Below are positions 1 through 5,755 of a stretch of DNA of 14,131 bases, one piece after another; positions within the stretch are counted from its first letter, which is position 1; the number at the start of each line of letters is the position of its first letter. The DNA is from Ruminococcaceae bacterium UBA6857 (GTDB lineage: Bacteria > Bacillota > Clostridia > Oscillospirales > Acutalibacteraceae), in NCBI GenBank assembly GCA_002451715.1, contig DKDD01000026.1, forward strand, positions 1 to 14,131. The letters run 5' to 3'. The position numbers and the translations under genes are program-made. Below the pieces are notes generated by a model. It saw only the letters and a program-made list of their open reading frames with translations. It had not been told where the DNA came from and made no database searches.

Positions 1-24
1 TATTTCCGCTAATATGCAATCAAG

Positions 25-115
25 ACGTGTAAGCCGGTTTTCGGCTCACACGCCCCGTTACAATTTTTAATTTTATACCATCAAAGTGTGTTTACACAAA
101 ATTTGAAGGAGAACC
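25..115 (-). repeat. Left copy of a 91-bp dispersed repeat (inverted relative to 3441-3531)
   Basis: This segment aligns without gaps to the reverse complement of 3441-3531, with 75 of 91 positions identical by hand count. It carries a hairpin at 26-52 with 11-bp arms and a 5-nt loop, fully paired (one G-U) when read on the minus strand. Weak similarity continues leftward with a small gap, so the true end may lie outside the window. The last seven codons and the stop of the neighbouring membrane-protein gene lie inside it. The similarity is directly visible. That it belongs to a mobile or dispersed repeat family is inference. Confidence 0.8.
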
Positions 116-646
116 TTCATTTTTTGAACTTATATAATTTATCAACTCTGATGCTGTTTTATTAGTCAACAAACAATGCTCTTGATTAGTGCTATCAGTA
201 ACATAAAATTTTATCTTTTCATTTTCTTTAAGCGTTCCCTTTTTTCTGCAATCCAAAAGAACATTATAAAATAAACTTCTTTTATAATACAAGGTGATTG
301 ATTCTTCAATTTGCAATTTATGCGGCAAGTTGACTTGTACTCCTATGCTGCACAGTAATGGGTCGGCAACAATTAACATTTGTGAATTGTCATCAAGTTT
401 AAAACCCCAGTTTTTAATTACTACATCTCGGTTACCTTCGTTTATAACGGTAATACTAACACAATAATAACATTTATTCCCGTTACCCATTACAATAGTT
501 GTTTTGTCATCAAAAGATAATTTTATCTTTTTTCTATAACTAAACTTGGTTTGCCATAATGCAACAATAACCACTACAAAGGTTGCAAGTGCGCCTATAG
601 TTCCCCCTATTGCTCCAAAAGCAGTCCAAAATAAATTCCAATCCAT
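92..646 (-). CDS. Hypothetical single-pass membrane protein, 184 aa
   Basis: I do not recognise this family. The protein begins with a hydrophobic segment at about residues 5-31, rich in Gly, Ala, Val and Ile. A basic stretch follows (about 33-42, KFSYRKKIK), which suggests one membrane-spanning helix with the rest of the chain on the cytoplasmic side. The remaining ~140 residues look beta-rich and contain several cysteines but no catalytic motif that I can name. The ATG start is supported by GGAAGTG seven bases upstream on the minus strand. The gene lies 134 bp downstream of the COG2865-type regulator on the same strand and may be co-transcribed with it or use its own weak promoter. The C-terminal residues GSPSNFV come from the 91-bp repeat, so the natural end of the protein may have been replaced. 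Similar small membrane proteins are common cargo of clostridial islands. The coding call is good; the function is unknown. Confidence 0.7.
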   Translation of the reverse strand: MDWNLFWTAFGAIGGTIGALATFVVVIVALWQTKFSYRKKIKLSFDDKTTIVMGNGNKCYYCVSITVINEGNRDVVIKNWGFKLDDNSQMLIVADPLLCSIGVQVNLPHKLQIEESITLYYKRSLFYNVLLDCRKKGTLKENEKIKFYVTDSTNQEHCLLTNKTASELINYISSKNEGSPSNFV

Positions 647-780
647 TAATATTCACTTCCGTTTAATATTAAGCTTTTTTACATACCATTTTGAAAGGTC
701 AAGATTACATTGTATATAACATATTTTTGTTAACGCAAGTATATTGATAAATTTTATTGCGTCAATAGGTTTATCGGAAA

Positions 781-2223
781 TCAATCAATATTTTTGGCGT
801 AATATTTTTGCTTGGGACTGTTTGGTGTTTCCTTATTTGTAATATCTATTTCGCCTTTTTCGATAAGAGGCCTAATATATTTTTTTATTGCATAAGAAGC
901 CGTAGAAACACCTAAATATTCTGCAATTTCGCTTCTTGTTTTCGGAACACGGCAAAACTCCAAAATTCCTTCTGTACTTTTATCGGAGTGTTCGATGTGT
1001 TCTCTGTCATTATAAAGCGTTACACAGAAATTACCTCTTCTATCCTCAAAAACAGGAGCGGGTAATCCGGCCTTTTTCATTTCTGTACGAATTGTAGGAA
1101 TTCCCGAATACCTGTTTTCGGTAAGTTTCATCGTTTCCATCATTGTTGCCAATACAGGGTTGCGCGTATCAGGTTGGACTTTTCCGAGTTGGTCAAGTTT
1201 AAGTCTGCCATACAGCCCTCCCGGATTTTTTACTTCAAGCCGATTGCTGTATATTGTAAGTTGTATTGGCATTCCTTCTGTGTGCATACTATAATCCCTG
1301 TGTACTATAGCGTTAACAATTACTTCTCTGACAGCAGTCATTGGATATTCAAAACTATCAGTTCTTTTTCCTGTTTGTGGATTAATGGTCGTACTTACCC
1401 TCATATTATTTCTTACAAACTGAATAGCCGAATCAATCATATCCGATATTGAACCCTCAATACGCTTATTATCAACAAACCGTTCTCCGTTCTTTCCGAG
1501 TTCTCCCATTTCGGTTCCGTAAATTGCTGTTGCTATTATTGAAAGCTGAGGAAAAAATGACTGTGGATATATACCAAACATTATTATGCTTGAAATTGTC
1601 AATTTTCCATTTTTAGTGATACTCATCAGTTCGTTAAACTGCTTATCGGTAACAGTTGAAATATGTGGCTTATCCCTTTTGCAATTTATTTTATATTCTT
1701 CAAAAAGAGCCATATTAATAACATCAAACGAAACACCCTCAATCGTTCTTACGTCATCTTGATATTTTTTTCGATATGCTTCATAACTGTAAATTTCGTA
1801 ATCAGTCATTTGTTCATCTGCATCTCCGCACCGAATATATGAACCTGTAATCCTTCCTTTGCCTTTATAATAGCATGGCCTTTCTGAAATTTCCATGCCT
1901 GGTATTTCAGCAGAAAGAACAAATTTTTCGTCAATTTTACTTATAGTTATAAGCGGTCTTACAATCGGCTCCATACTCTTGCATTGATTGTTAATTTGTG
2001 ATTGTAAATCCTGAGCATCATAAACACCAACTAATGAATAATCACTTTTTTCGTCTATTCCAAAAACTATTATTCCCCCGTCATCCTGGTTAGAAAAACT
2101 TGAAAGTGTATCATATAATTTTTTTGGACAACCATCTTTAGCCGCCTTAAGTTCGATATTATTCGATTCGTGTTTATCAAGCATAATTTGTTTTACTAAA
2201 TCCTTAAGTTCATTAGGTTGCAT
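781..2223 (-). CDS. AlbA_2 (Schlafen-like)/HATPase/winged-helix putative transcriptional regulator (COG2865 type), 480 aa
   Basis: The protein is the full length expected for COG2865 'predicted transcriptional regulator containing an HTH domain and an uncharacterised AlbA_2 domain'. Residues ~15-135 are the AlbA_2 domain, with the typical ESNNIELK start and the DDGGIIVFGIDE core at 47-58. Residues ~296-400 form a Bergerat-type ATPase-like domain, with the N-box EVIVNAIVHRDY at 300-311, NPGG at 333-336 and a glycine turn near 371-376. Residues ~415-475 form a C-terminal winged helix-turn-helix (RSEIAEYLGVSTAS at 430-443). The start is fixed by AGGTGA (2228-2233) just before the ATG. The family is widespread in mobile and defence-related loci; DNA binding is presumed and the exact role is unsettled. 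Repeated boxes in its own promoter suggest autoregulation (inference). It sits in a region with integrase and resolvase remnants, consistent with acquisition by transfer. Confidence 0.9.
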   Translation of the reverse strand: MQPNELKDLVKQIMLDKHESNNIELKAAKDGCPKKLYDTLSSFSNQDDGGIIVFGIDEKSDYSLVGVYDAQDLQSQINNQCKSMEPIVRPLITISKIDEKFVLSAEIPGMEISERPCYYKGKGRITGSYIRCGDADEQMTDYEIYSYEAYRKKYQDDVRTIEGVSFDVINMALFEEYKINCKRDKPHISTVTDKQFNELMSITKNGKLTISSIIMFGIYPQSFFPQLSIIATAIYGTEMGELGKNGERFVDNKRIEGSISDMIDSAIQFVRNNMRVSTTINPQTGKRTDSFEYPMTAVREVIVNAIVHRDYSMHTEGMPIQLTIYSNRLEVKNPGGLYGRLKLDQLGKVQPDTRNPVLATMMETMKLTENRYSGIPTIRTEMKKAGLPAPVFEDRRGNFCVTLYNDREHIEHSDKSTEGILEFCRVPKTRSEIAEYLGVSTASYAIKKYIRPLIEKGEIDITNKETPNSPKQKYYAKNID

Positions 2224-2243
2224 AACATCACCTCGTTACTAAT

Positions 2244-2271
2244 ATTATATGCAACTTTTCAAAAAATTCAA
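2244..2271 (-). promoter_or_regulatory. Sigma-A-type promoter of the AlbA_2 regulator
   Basis: On the minus strand, TTGAAT (2271-2266) is followed by a 16-bp spacer and a perfect TATAAT (2249-2244). This lies about 20 bp upstream of the start codon at 2223. The match to the sigma-A consensus is direct; use in vivo is inferred. The promoter lies within the repeated-box region. Confidence 0.6.
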
Positions 2272-2395
2272 CCAAGTTTTGAAATATTTTGAAAAACTTT
2301 TGAAATTTTATCTCAACTTTCAAACTTCGTGCAAAACTTTTGAAATTATTTGTCAATTTTTCAAAGTTATAAAGCATATTTTAAAACTTTTTTGA
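2252..2395. repeat. AT-rich array of CTTTTGAAAT-like boxes upstream of the AlbA_2 regulator
   Basis: On the plus strand, TTTTGAAA occurs at 2277, 2287, 2298 and 2338. Degenerate or inverted versions occur near 2253, 2316 and 2357. Two 15-bp copies, AAAACTTTTGAAATT, lie at 2293-2307 and 2333-2347, exactly 40 bp apart. The first boxes are 10 and 11 bp apart, so they fall on one face of the helix. The array covers and extends upstream of the regulator's promoter. It could be a cooperative operator or a curved-DNA element. I see no gene between 2224 and 2529. Confidence 0.6.
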
Positions 2396-2529
2396 TTAAC
2401 CTTTTCAATCGTTCACTCAATAACGTTATATTATCAACATAGCATTATTCAATTTGCGATTGTGCCATATTTAGCATCAAGCCATACGCTCAAAATTTGT
2501 TAATAAGGTGTGTATAATTTGTGAATTTT

Positions 2530-2579
2530 CTTCCTTGGCAAGGATGAGGTCACCAGTTCAAATCTGGTTAGCAGCTCCA
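2530..2579 (+). other. tRNA 3'-end fragment, probable attachment-site (att) remnant
   Basis: The fragment runs from the anticodon stem to an encoded CCA. The anticodon loop TTGGCAA is at 2535-2541. The T-arm is ACCAG, TTCAAAT, CTGGT at 2552-2568. The 3' acceptor strand is TAGCAGC at 2569-2575, followed by discriminator T and CCA at 2577-2579. No acceptor 5' strand or D-arm precedes it, and the outer anticodon stem already has a T-T mismatch, so this is not a functional gene. The anticodon position reads GGC, but U73 and the absence of a possible G3-U70 pair argue against a true alanine tRNA. The body looks more like a Thr or Gly tRNA. Such 3' ends are classic integration scars. Confidence 0.7.
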
Positions 2580-2589
2580 CAAACGCAAG

Positions 2590-2637
2590 AACGCTCAAAG
2601 CCTTTATTTATAAGGGTTTCGGGCGTTTCTTTTTTTT
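2590..2637 (+). terminator. Rho-independent terminator behind the tRNA fragment
   Basis: A long imperfect hairpin has an outer stem AACGC (2590-2594) with GCGTT (2623-2627) and an inner stem built on CCTT/AAGG. It is followed by a T-rich run to 2637. It starts 11 bp after the CCA of the tRNA fragment, as expected for the native terminator of that tRNA. Confidence 0.7.
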
Positions 2638-2728
2638 GCCTTTTAACCTAACAGCTCCCCTAAAAAACCAGATCTCGGAATGAAAATGAGGGCAAAATTC
2701 AACCTTTTGTGCAACTTTTTTTTGCAAC

Positions 2729-2893
2729 TCACACGGCATAAAGCGCTTCAACCGCTTCTGTTGTTTTGGCAGGTGTTCCCCTGCCGTTAACATAATGTTT
2801 GAAAGTCATTATCGGGCTTGTATGTCCTGCCGCTTTTTGAACAGCCGAAACAGACAGCGCCCTCATTTTTGAAAGCTCATCTGTTACCGAAAC
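2729..2893 (-). pseudogene. Tyrosine recombinase (phage/ICE-type integrase), C-terminal fragment
   Basis: About 54 residues remain, ending at a stop codon at 2729. They contain the second catalytic box of tyrosine recombinases, AGHTSPIMTFKHYVNGR, with the GH pair and the presumed nucleophilic Tyr. The tail after it (GTPAKTTEAVEALYAV) looks like an intact C-terminus. The N-terminal DNA-binding domains, the first Arg and the HxxR motif are missing. Upstream of about 2893 the frame runs into unrelated sequence that codes for a resolvase on the other strand. It lies 150 bp from the tRNA 3'-end fragment, the usual partner of such an integrase. It cannot be active. Confidence 0.75.
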
Positions 2894-2899
2894 AAATAA

Positions 2900-3313
2900 C
2901 AGGCAAAAGAAGAGTTGCAATACTATCAAAAAATCGGTGTCAGGGTCAAGATACTTGATATTCCCACCACAATGGCAGATATTCAGCCGGGGCAGGAATG
3001 GATAATCGACATGATTAACGACATCATCATTGAGGTACTTTCAAGTGTTGCTGAAAATGAGCGGCAAACAATCAGACAGCGACAGCGTGAAGGTTACGAT
3101 GCAATGAAAACAACCGCTGACGGAAAACGAATCAGTAGCAAAACAGGAAATGTTGTCGGCAGACCGAAAGCTGCTTTTCCGGCAAACCGGAATGAAGTTT
3201 ATCATCAATGGGAAAACGTCAAAATCACAGCAAGTAAAGCTATGGAAATGCTTAATCTTAAAAGAAATACTTTTTACAAGCTTGCAAAGGAATATACGGA
3301 AAATAATCCATGA
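2900..3313 (+). pseudogene. Serine recombinase (resolvase family), N-terminally truncated
   Basis: An open frame begins right after a stop codon at 2897-2899 and runs to TGA at 3311-3313. The residues match the second half of a Tn3-type resolvase/invertase catalytic domain. VKILDIPTTM, then the long helix IIEVLSSVAENERQTIRQRQREG (3031-3099), which carries the ER..IRQRQ signature, are followed by VGRPKA and a C-terminal helix-turn-helix (ITASKAMEMLNLKRNTFYKLAKEY). The first ~60-70 residues, with the nucleophilic serine and its arginines, are absent. A TTG at 2915 could in theory start translation, but no good ribosome binding site precedes it and the product would be catalytically dead. A terminator follows immediately. 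Confidence 0.8.
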
Positions 3314-3323
3314 GAGCAAAAGA

Positions 3324-3353
3324 AAAGCAACGGTTTTTACGCCGTTGCTTTTT
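3324..3353 (+). terminator. Rho-independent terminator after the resolvase remnant
   Basis: A perfect 10-bp stem AAAGCAACGG (3324-3333) pairs with CCGTTGCTTT (3342-3351) across an 8-nt loop and ends in a T run (3349-3353). It starts 11 bp after the resolvase stop codon. The region 3354-3621 contains no credible gene. It holds the right repeat copy and otherwise nothing I can identify. Confidence 0.85.
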
Positions 3354-3440
3354 GTGTACGGGGGTATATTACATCTTGGTTCGATTATGATGGCGGTGGA
3401 AAAGGGTAATGTGAGGGTGTTCACTGTCGGGGGAATTTTA

Positions 3441-3531
3441 GGTTCTCACTCAAATTTTGTGCAAACACACCTTAATGATATAAAATTTAAAATGGTGCCG
3501 GAGCGTGTGAGCCGAAAAGCGGTTTGTACGC
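3441..3531 (+). repeat. Right copy of the 91-bp dispersed repeat
   Basis: This is the inverted partner of 25-115 (75/91 identical, no gaps). Its hairpin has arms at 3504-3514 and 3520-3530. The 5' arm is identical to that of the left copy. The 3' arm differs at three positions, all of which keep pairing as G-U on the plus-strand RNA. An open frame through it encodes the same SNFV residues as the left copy but continues with CAA where the left copy has TAA. Confidence 0.8.
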
Positions 3532-3621
3532 TCCTTAGTTTTGTATTAGGAAGTCTTTGGTGTGTGTTATGGGAGGCTGTCACTATCCCTTAGAGTAGAA
3601 AAAGCACTTCTGACTTTATAC

Positions 3622-3644
3622 TTTTTACTTGTTTTTAGTAAAAA
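3622..3644. promoter_or_regulatory. Small inverted repeat upstream of the ATPase promoter
   Basis: TTTTTACT (3622-3629) and AGTAAAAA (3637-3644) are perfect 8-bp inverted arms separated by 7 nt, ending three bases before the -35 box. It could be an operator or an AT-rich hairpin that insulates the promoter from upstream transcription. The structure is visible; the role is unknown. Confidence 0.4.
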
Positions 3645-3647
3645 CTC

Positions 3648-3676
3648 TTGATTGCTCGAATGTTTTTAGATATAAT
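3648..3676 (+). promoter_or_regulatory. Sigma-A-type promoter of the DUF4143 ATPase gene
   Basis: TTGATT (3648-3653), a 17-bp spacer and a perfect TATAAT (3671-3676) lie 22 bp upstream of the start codon at 3699. This leaves room for AAAGGGGG as the ribosome binding site. Confidence 0.75.
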
Positions 3677-3698
3677 AACAGTAAAAGGGGGTTGTAAC

Positions 3699-4898
3699 AT
3701 GATTGTCAGACCATACTATTTGGATTTGCTTAAAACGTATCGTGATGTTCCGCTTGTTAAGATACTTGCCGGTATACGCCGTTGCGGTAAATCTACGATT
3801 TTGGAAATGCTCAAGGAAGATTTGATAAAAAGCGGCATATCAGCCGACCATGTAATCAGTATGCGTTATACCTCGGAGGATTTTGATGACGGTATGACAG
3901 ATAAGGATATGTATAACGGAATCAAAAATAAGATGACCGATGGTAGTCGATACTATCTTCTGCTCGATGAAGTTCAGGAAATTAACGGTTGGGAAAAAGC
4001 TGTAAACAGTCTGCTTGAAAATACCGATACTGATATTTATGTAACCGGTTCAAACTCAAAGCTGATGTCAAGTGAAATTTCTACGTATCTTACGGGACGC
4101 TATATTTCTATACCTGTGTTCACTCTTTCATTTTCCGAATTCATTGAGTTCAAAAAGGAAAGCGGAAGCGCATCGAAAGATCTTTTAAACGAGTATATTC
4201 GTATTGGTGGTTTCCCTATCGTGGCGCTGGGTAATTTTGATGAGCGTTCCGCATATCAGATCATAGAAGGTATTTACAATTCTGTTGTTACAAACGACAT
4301 TACAAGACGGCACAATATAACGAATTTTGATTTGTTTAATCGTGTAGTGAAGTACATTGTTGAAAATGTCGGAAGAACCTTTTCCGCTAATGCGATTGTT
4401 AAATTTCTCAAAAGCGAAGGCCGTTCTCTTTCGGTGGAAACGGTATATAACTATTTAGAGTGGCTTGAAAAAGCGTTTGTTATTTATCGCTGTCAACGAT
4501 ATGATTTGCAAGGTAAGTCTGTTTTGAAAACACAGGAAAAGTTTTATCTTGCCGATGCCTCCCTTAAATACTGCATAATGGGGTTCAATCCGAAATCCGT
4601 TGCGGCTATGCTTGAAAATATTGTATACTTTGAGCTTCGCAGAAAAGGATATGACGTTTATATCGGAAAGAAAGATACAAAAGAAATCGATTTTGTTGCC
4701 GTATGCCGAGACGAGCGAATCTATGTTCAGGTCTGCCGCAATCTGCCCGAAGAATCCGACAGAGAGGTTGCTAATTTGCTTGAGATTAAGGATCACTATC
4801 CCAAATATGTTGTTACGCTTGACGATCTCGCTGGCGGCAATGTCAACGGTGTGAAAATTGTACACTTGACTGATTTTTTGTTGTCTGAGACATATTAA
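3699..4898 (+). CDS. AAA ATPase with DUF4143 domain, 399 aa
   Basis: This is a typical stand-alone ATPase of the AAA_14 plus DUF4143 architecture (COG1373). The Walker A motif GIRRCGKST is at residues 25-33 and Walker B YYLLLDEVQ at 85-93. A sensor-like TGSNSKLMSSE follows, with TYLTGRY, which holds the conserved Arg. The C-terminal half carries DUF4143 with a nuclease-like ENIVYFELRRKGYDVYIG stretch, then EIDFVA and YVQVC, the pattern of a PD-(D/E)XK fold. I chose the ATG at 3699 over an earlier in-frame TTG at 3648. AAAGGGGG precedes it, and the TTG overlaps the promoter's -35 box. These proteins are very common in Clostridia and Bacteroidia, often in several copies. Their cellular role is not established; a link to mobile elements or stress is suspected. 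The gene is monocistronic here, with its own promoter and terminator. Confidence 0.92.
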   Translation: MIVRPYYLDLLKTYRDVPLVKILAGIRRCGKSTILEMLKEDLIKSGISADHVISMRYTSEDFDDGMTDKDMYNGIKNKMTDGSRYYLLLDEVQEINGWEKAVNSLLENTDTDIYVTGSNSKLMSSEISTYLTGRYISIPVFTLSFSEFIEFKKESGSASKDLLNEYIRIGGFPIVALGNFDERSAYQIIEGIYNSVVTNDITRRHNITNFDLFNRVVKYIVENVGRTFSANAIVKFLKSEGRSLSVETVYNYLEWLEKAFVIYRCQRYDLQGKSVLKTQEKFYLADASLKYCIMGFNPKSVAAMLENIVYFELRRKGYDVYIGKKDTKEIDFVAVCRDERIYVQVCRNLPEESDREVANLLEIKDHYPKYVVTLDDLAGGNVNGVKIVHLTDFLLSETY

Positions 4899-4962
4899 GC
4901 GGTTGTAAAAGTATAGTCTTTCTTTGGCAATAATTCCGTATTTTTATCTTTTACACATAAGT

Positions 4963-5003
4963 AAAACCGGACGTCAAACATGAAACTGTTTGCGTTCGGT
5001 TTT
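4963..5003. terminator. Bidirectional terminator between convergent genes
   Basis: A 41-nt hairpin has outer arms AAAACCGGACG (4963-4973) and CGTTCGGTTTT (4993-5003) with one G-T pair. Inner arms are CAAAC (4975-4979) and GTTTG (4988-4992), with one bulged T and an 8-nt loop. T runs flank it in both directions. It lies between the ATPase stop (4898) and the TetR stop (5006), so it can end both transcripts. Confidence 0.85.
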
Positions 5004-5005
5004 GC

Positions 5006-5575
5006 TTAAATAATATTCAAATTCAAAAGTGCACTTTGATTGATTGAAAAAAGCAGGTCAACAATTGTGGTTTCGTCAACCGAGTAACCGGAACGTATCC
5101 ACTGAATTATAATTCCCGTGTTGCCGTTTAAAACATACGATATGATGTATTGCTCAAGCTCCTTAGAAAACTCCATTCTCAGATTTTCAACAAATTGAAT
5201 GATCGACCGTTGCATAAAGCGCGAACGAAAATCAGGGTCGGCACTGCTGACCAAAAGGGTGCGGAAAGGTTTATCGTTTTCTTTGATGTATTGAAGAAAC
5301 GATAAAATATACTTGTGTGCGCCGGCATCGTTTTCTGCACCGATTTTTTTGAGGTGTTCTTCGGTTGCTTCAAGAAGCTCATTTTCAATTTCAAGAAGCA
5401 AATCTTTCGGCTCGTTGTAGTGTGCGTAAAATGTTGAACGGTTAAGCTCTGCTCTGTTGCAAAGCTCTCTTACGGAGACTTTGCTGACAGAGCCTTTTTC
5501 GTTGAGGAGATCCATAAGCGCATTTTTAAAAAGCATTTTTGAAAGCCGCGTTCTTTGGTTGTTTTTTGTATTCAT
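5006..5575 (-). CDS. TetR/AcrR-family transcriptional regulator, 189 aa
   Basis: The N-terminus is a canonical TetR DNA-binding domain. The helix-turn-helix lies at about residues 33-52 (VSVRELCNRAELNRSTFYAHY), preceded by an amphipathic first helix. The C-terminal ligand/dimerisation region contains the LLVSSADPDF and GNTGIIIQWIRSGY pattern of clostridial TetR proteins of the DhaS/TetR_C_7 type. The ATG is preceded by GGTGG on the minus strand. The gene is divergent from the rhamnose operon with 180 bp between starts, and that space holds a large inverted repeat. By position it is the likely specific regulator of the operon, sensing rhamnose, rhamnulose or a rhamnoside. This is inference, because the rhamnose regulators best known are AraC, DeoR or LacI types. 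Confidence 0.9.
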   Translation of the reverse strand: MNTKNNQRTRLSKMLFKNALMDLLNEKGSVSKVSVRELCNRAELNRSTFYAHYNEPKDLLLEIENELLEATEEHLKKIGAENDAGAHKYILSFLQYIKENDKPFRTLLVSSADPDFRSRFMQRSIIQFVENLRMEFSKELEQYIISYVLNGNTGIIIQWIRSGYSVDETTIVDLLFSINQSALLNLNII

Positions 5576-5601
5576 ATTATCCCACCATTTTTTGGTTAAT
5601 C

Positions 5602-5651
5602 TGTCGGTTTAAAAGCAACAATTATGCAAACTGATGATTGTTAAGCCGACA
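5602..5651. promoter_or_regulatory. Candidate operator: large inverted repeat in the divergent regulatory region
   Basis: Outer arms TGTCGGTTTAA (5602-5612) and TTAAGCCGACA (5641-5651) are inverted with 10 of 11 matches. Inner arms ACAAT (5618-5622) and ATTGT (5637-5641) are perfect. The right arm overlaps the -35 box of the operon promoter, so binding there would block RNA polymerase. This fits repression by the adjacent TetR protein, but which protein binds is not shown by the sequence. Confidence 0.6.
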
Positions 5652-5666
5652 ACTTGTTGATATAAT
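5638..5666 (+). promoter_or_regulatory. Promoter of the rhamnose operon
   Basis: TTGTTA (5638-5643), a 17-bp spacer and a perfect TATAAT (5661-5666) give a predicted transcript start near 5673 and a leader of about 80 nt. The leader contains the 10-bp palindrome ATGCCGGCAT (5720-5729). No riboswitch or transcription attenuator is evident in it. Confidence 0.7.
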
Positions 5667-5755
5667 AAAAGTGTAAACAAAAACTGCTCAAATGTCAAGC
5701 CCGAATTTGAAAAAAGCGGATGCCGGCATGGGTGGCTAAAAGGAGTTCAATTAAT

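Noticed and set aside
746..775. Possible terminator between the AlbA_2 gene and the membrane-protein gene
   Set aside because: GATAAA/TTTATC with an inner ATTG/CAAT stem is short and AT-rich and has no clear T run; too weak to call.
2608..2793. Minus-strand 61-codon open frame
   Set aside because: It overlaps the integrase fragment in a different frame and runs into the terminator sequence; its very basic composition comes from the T-rich terminator read backwards.
3041..3424. Minus-strand 127-codon open frame opposite the resolvase
   Set aside because: It is antisense to a recognisable serine-recombinase sequence and has no protein-like motif.
3150..3593. Plus-strand open frame of 147 codons across the resolvase end, terminator and right repeat
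   Set aside because: It overlaps the resolvase remnant in another frame, reads through a clear terminator, has no good ribosome binding site and resembles no protein I know.
5671..5689. Possible catabolite-repression (cre) site near GTGTAAACAAAAACTG
   Set aside because: The left half resembles a cre site, but the central CG and the right half do not match the consensus.
5720..5755. Earlier ATG for the symporter
   Set aside because: The start at 5756 has a proper AAAAGGAG at the right distance; the ATG at 5720 is part of a palindrome and lacks a ribosome binding site.
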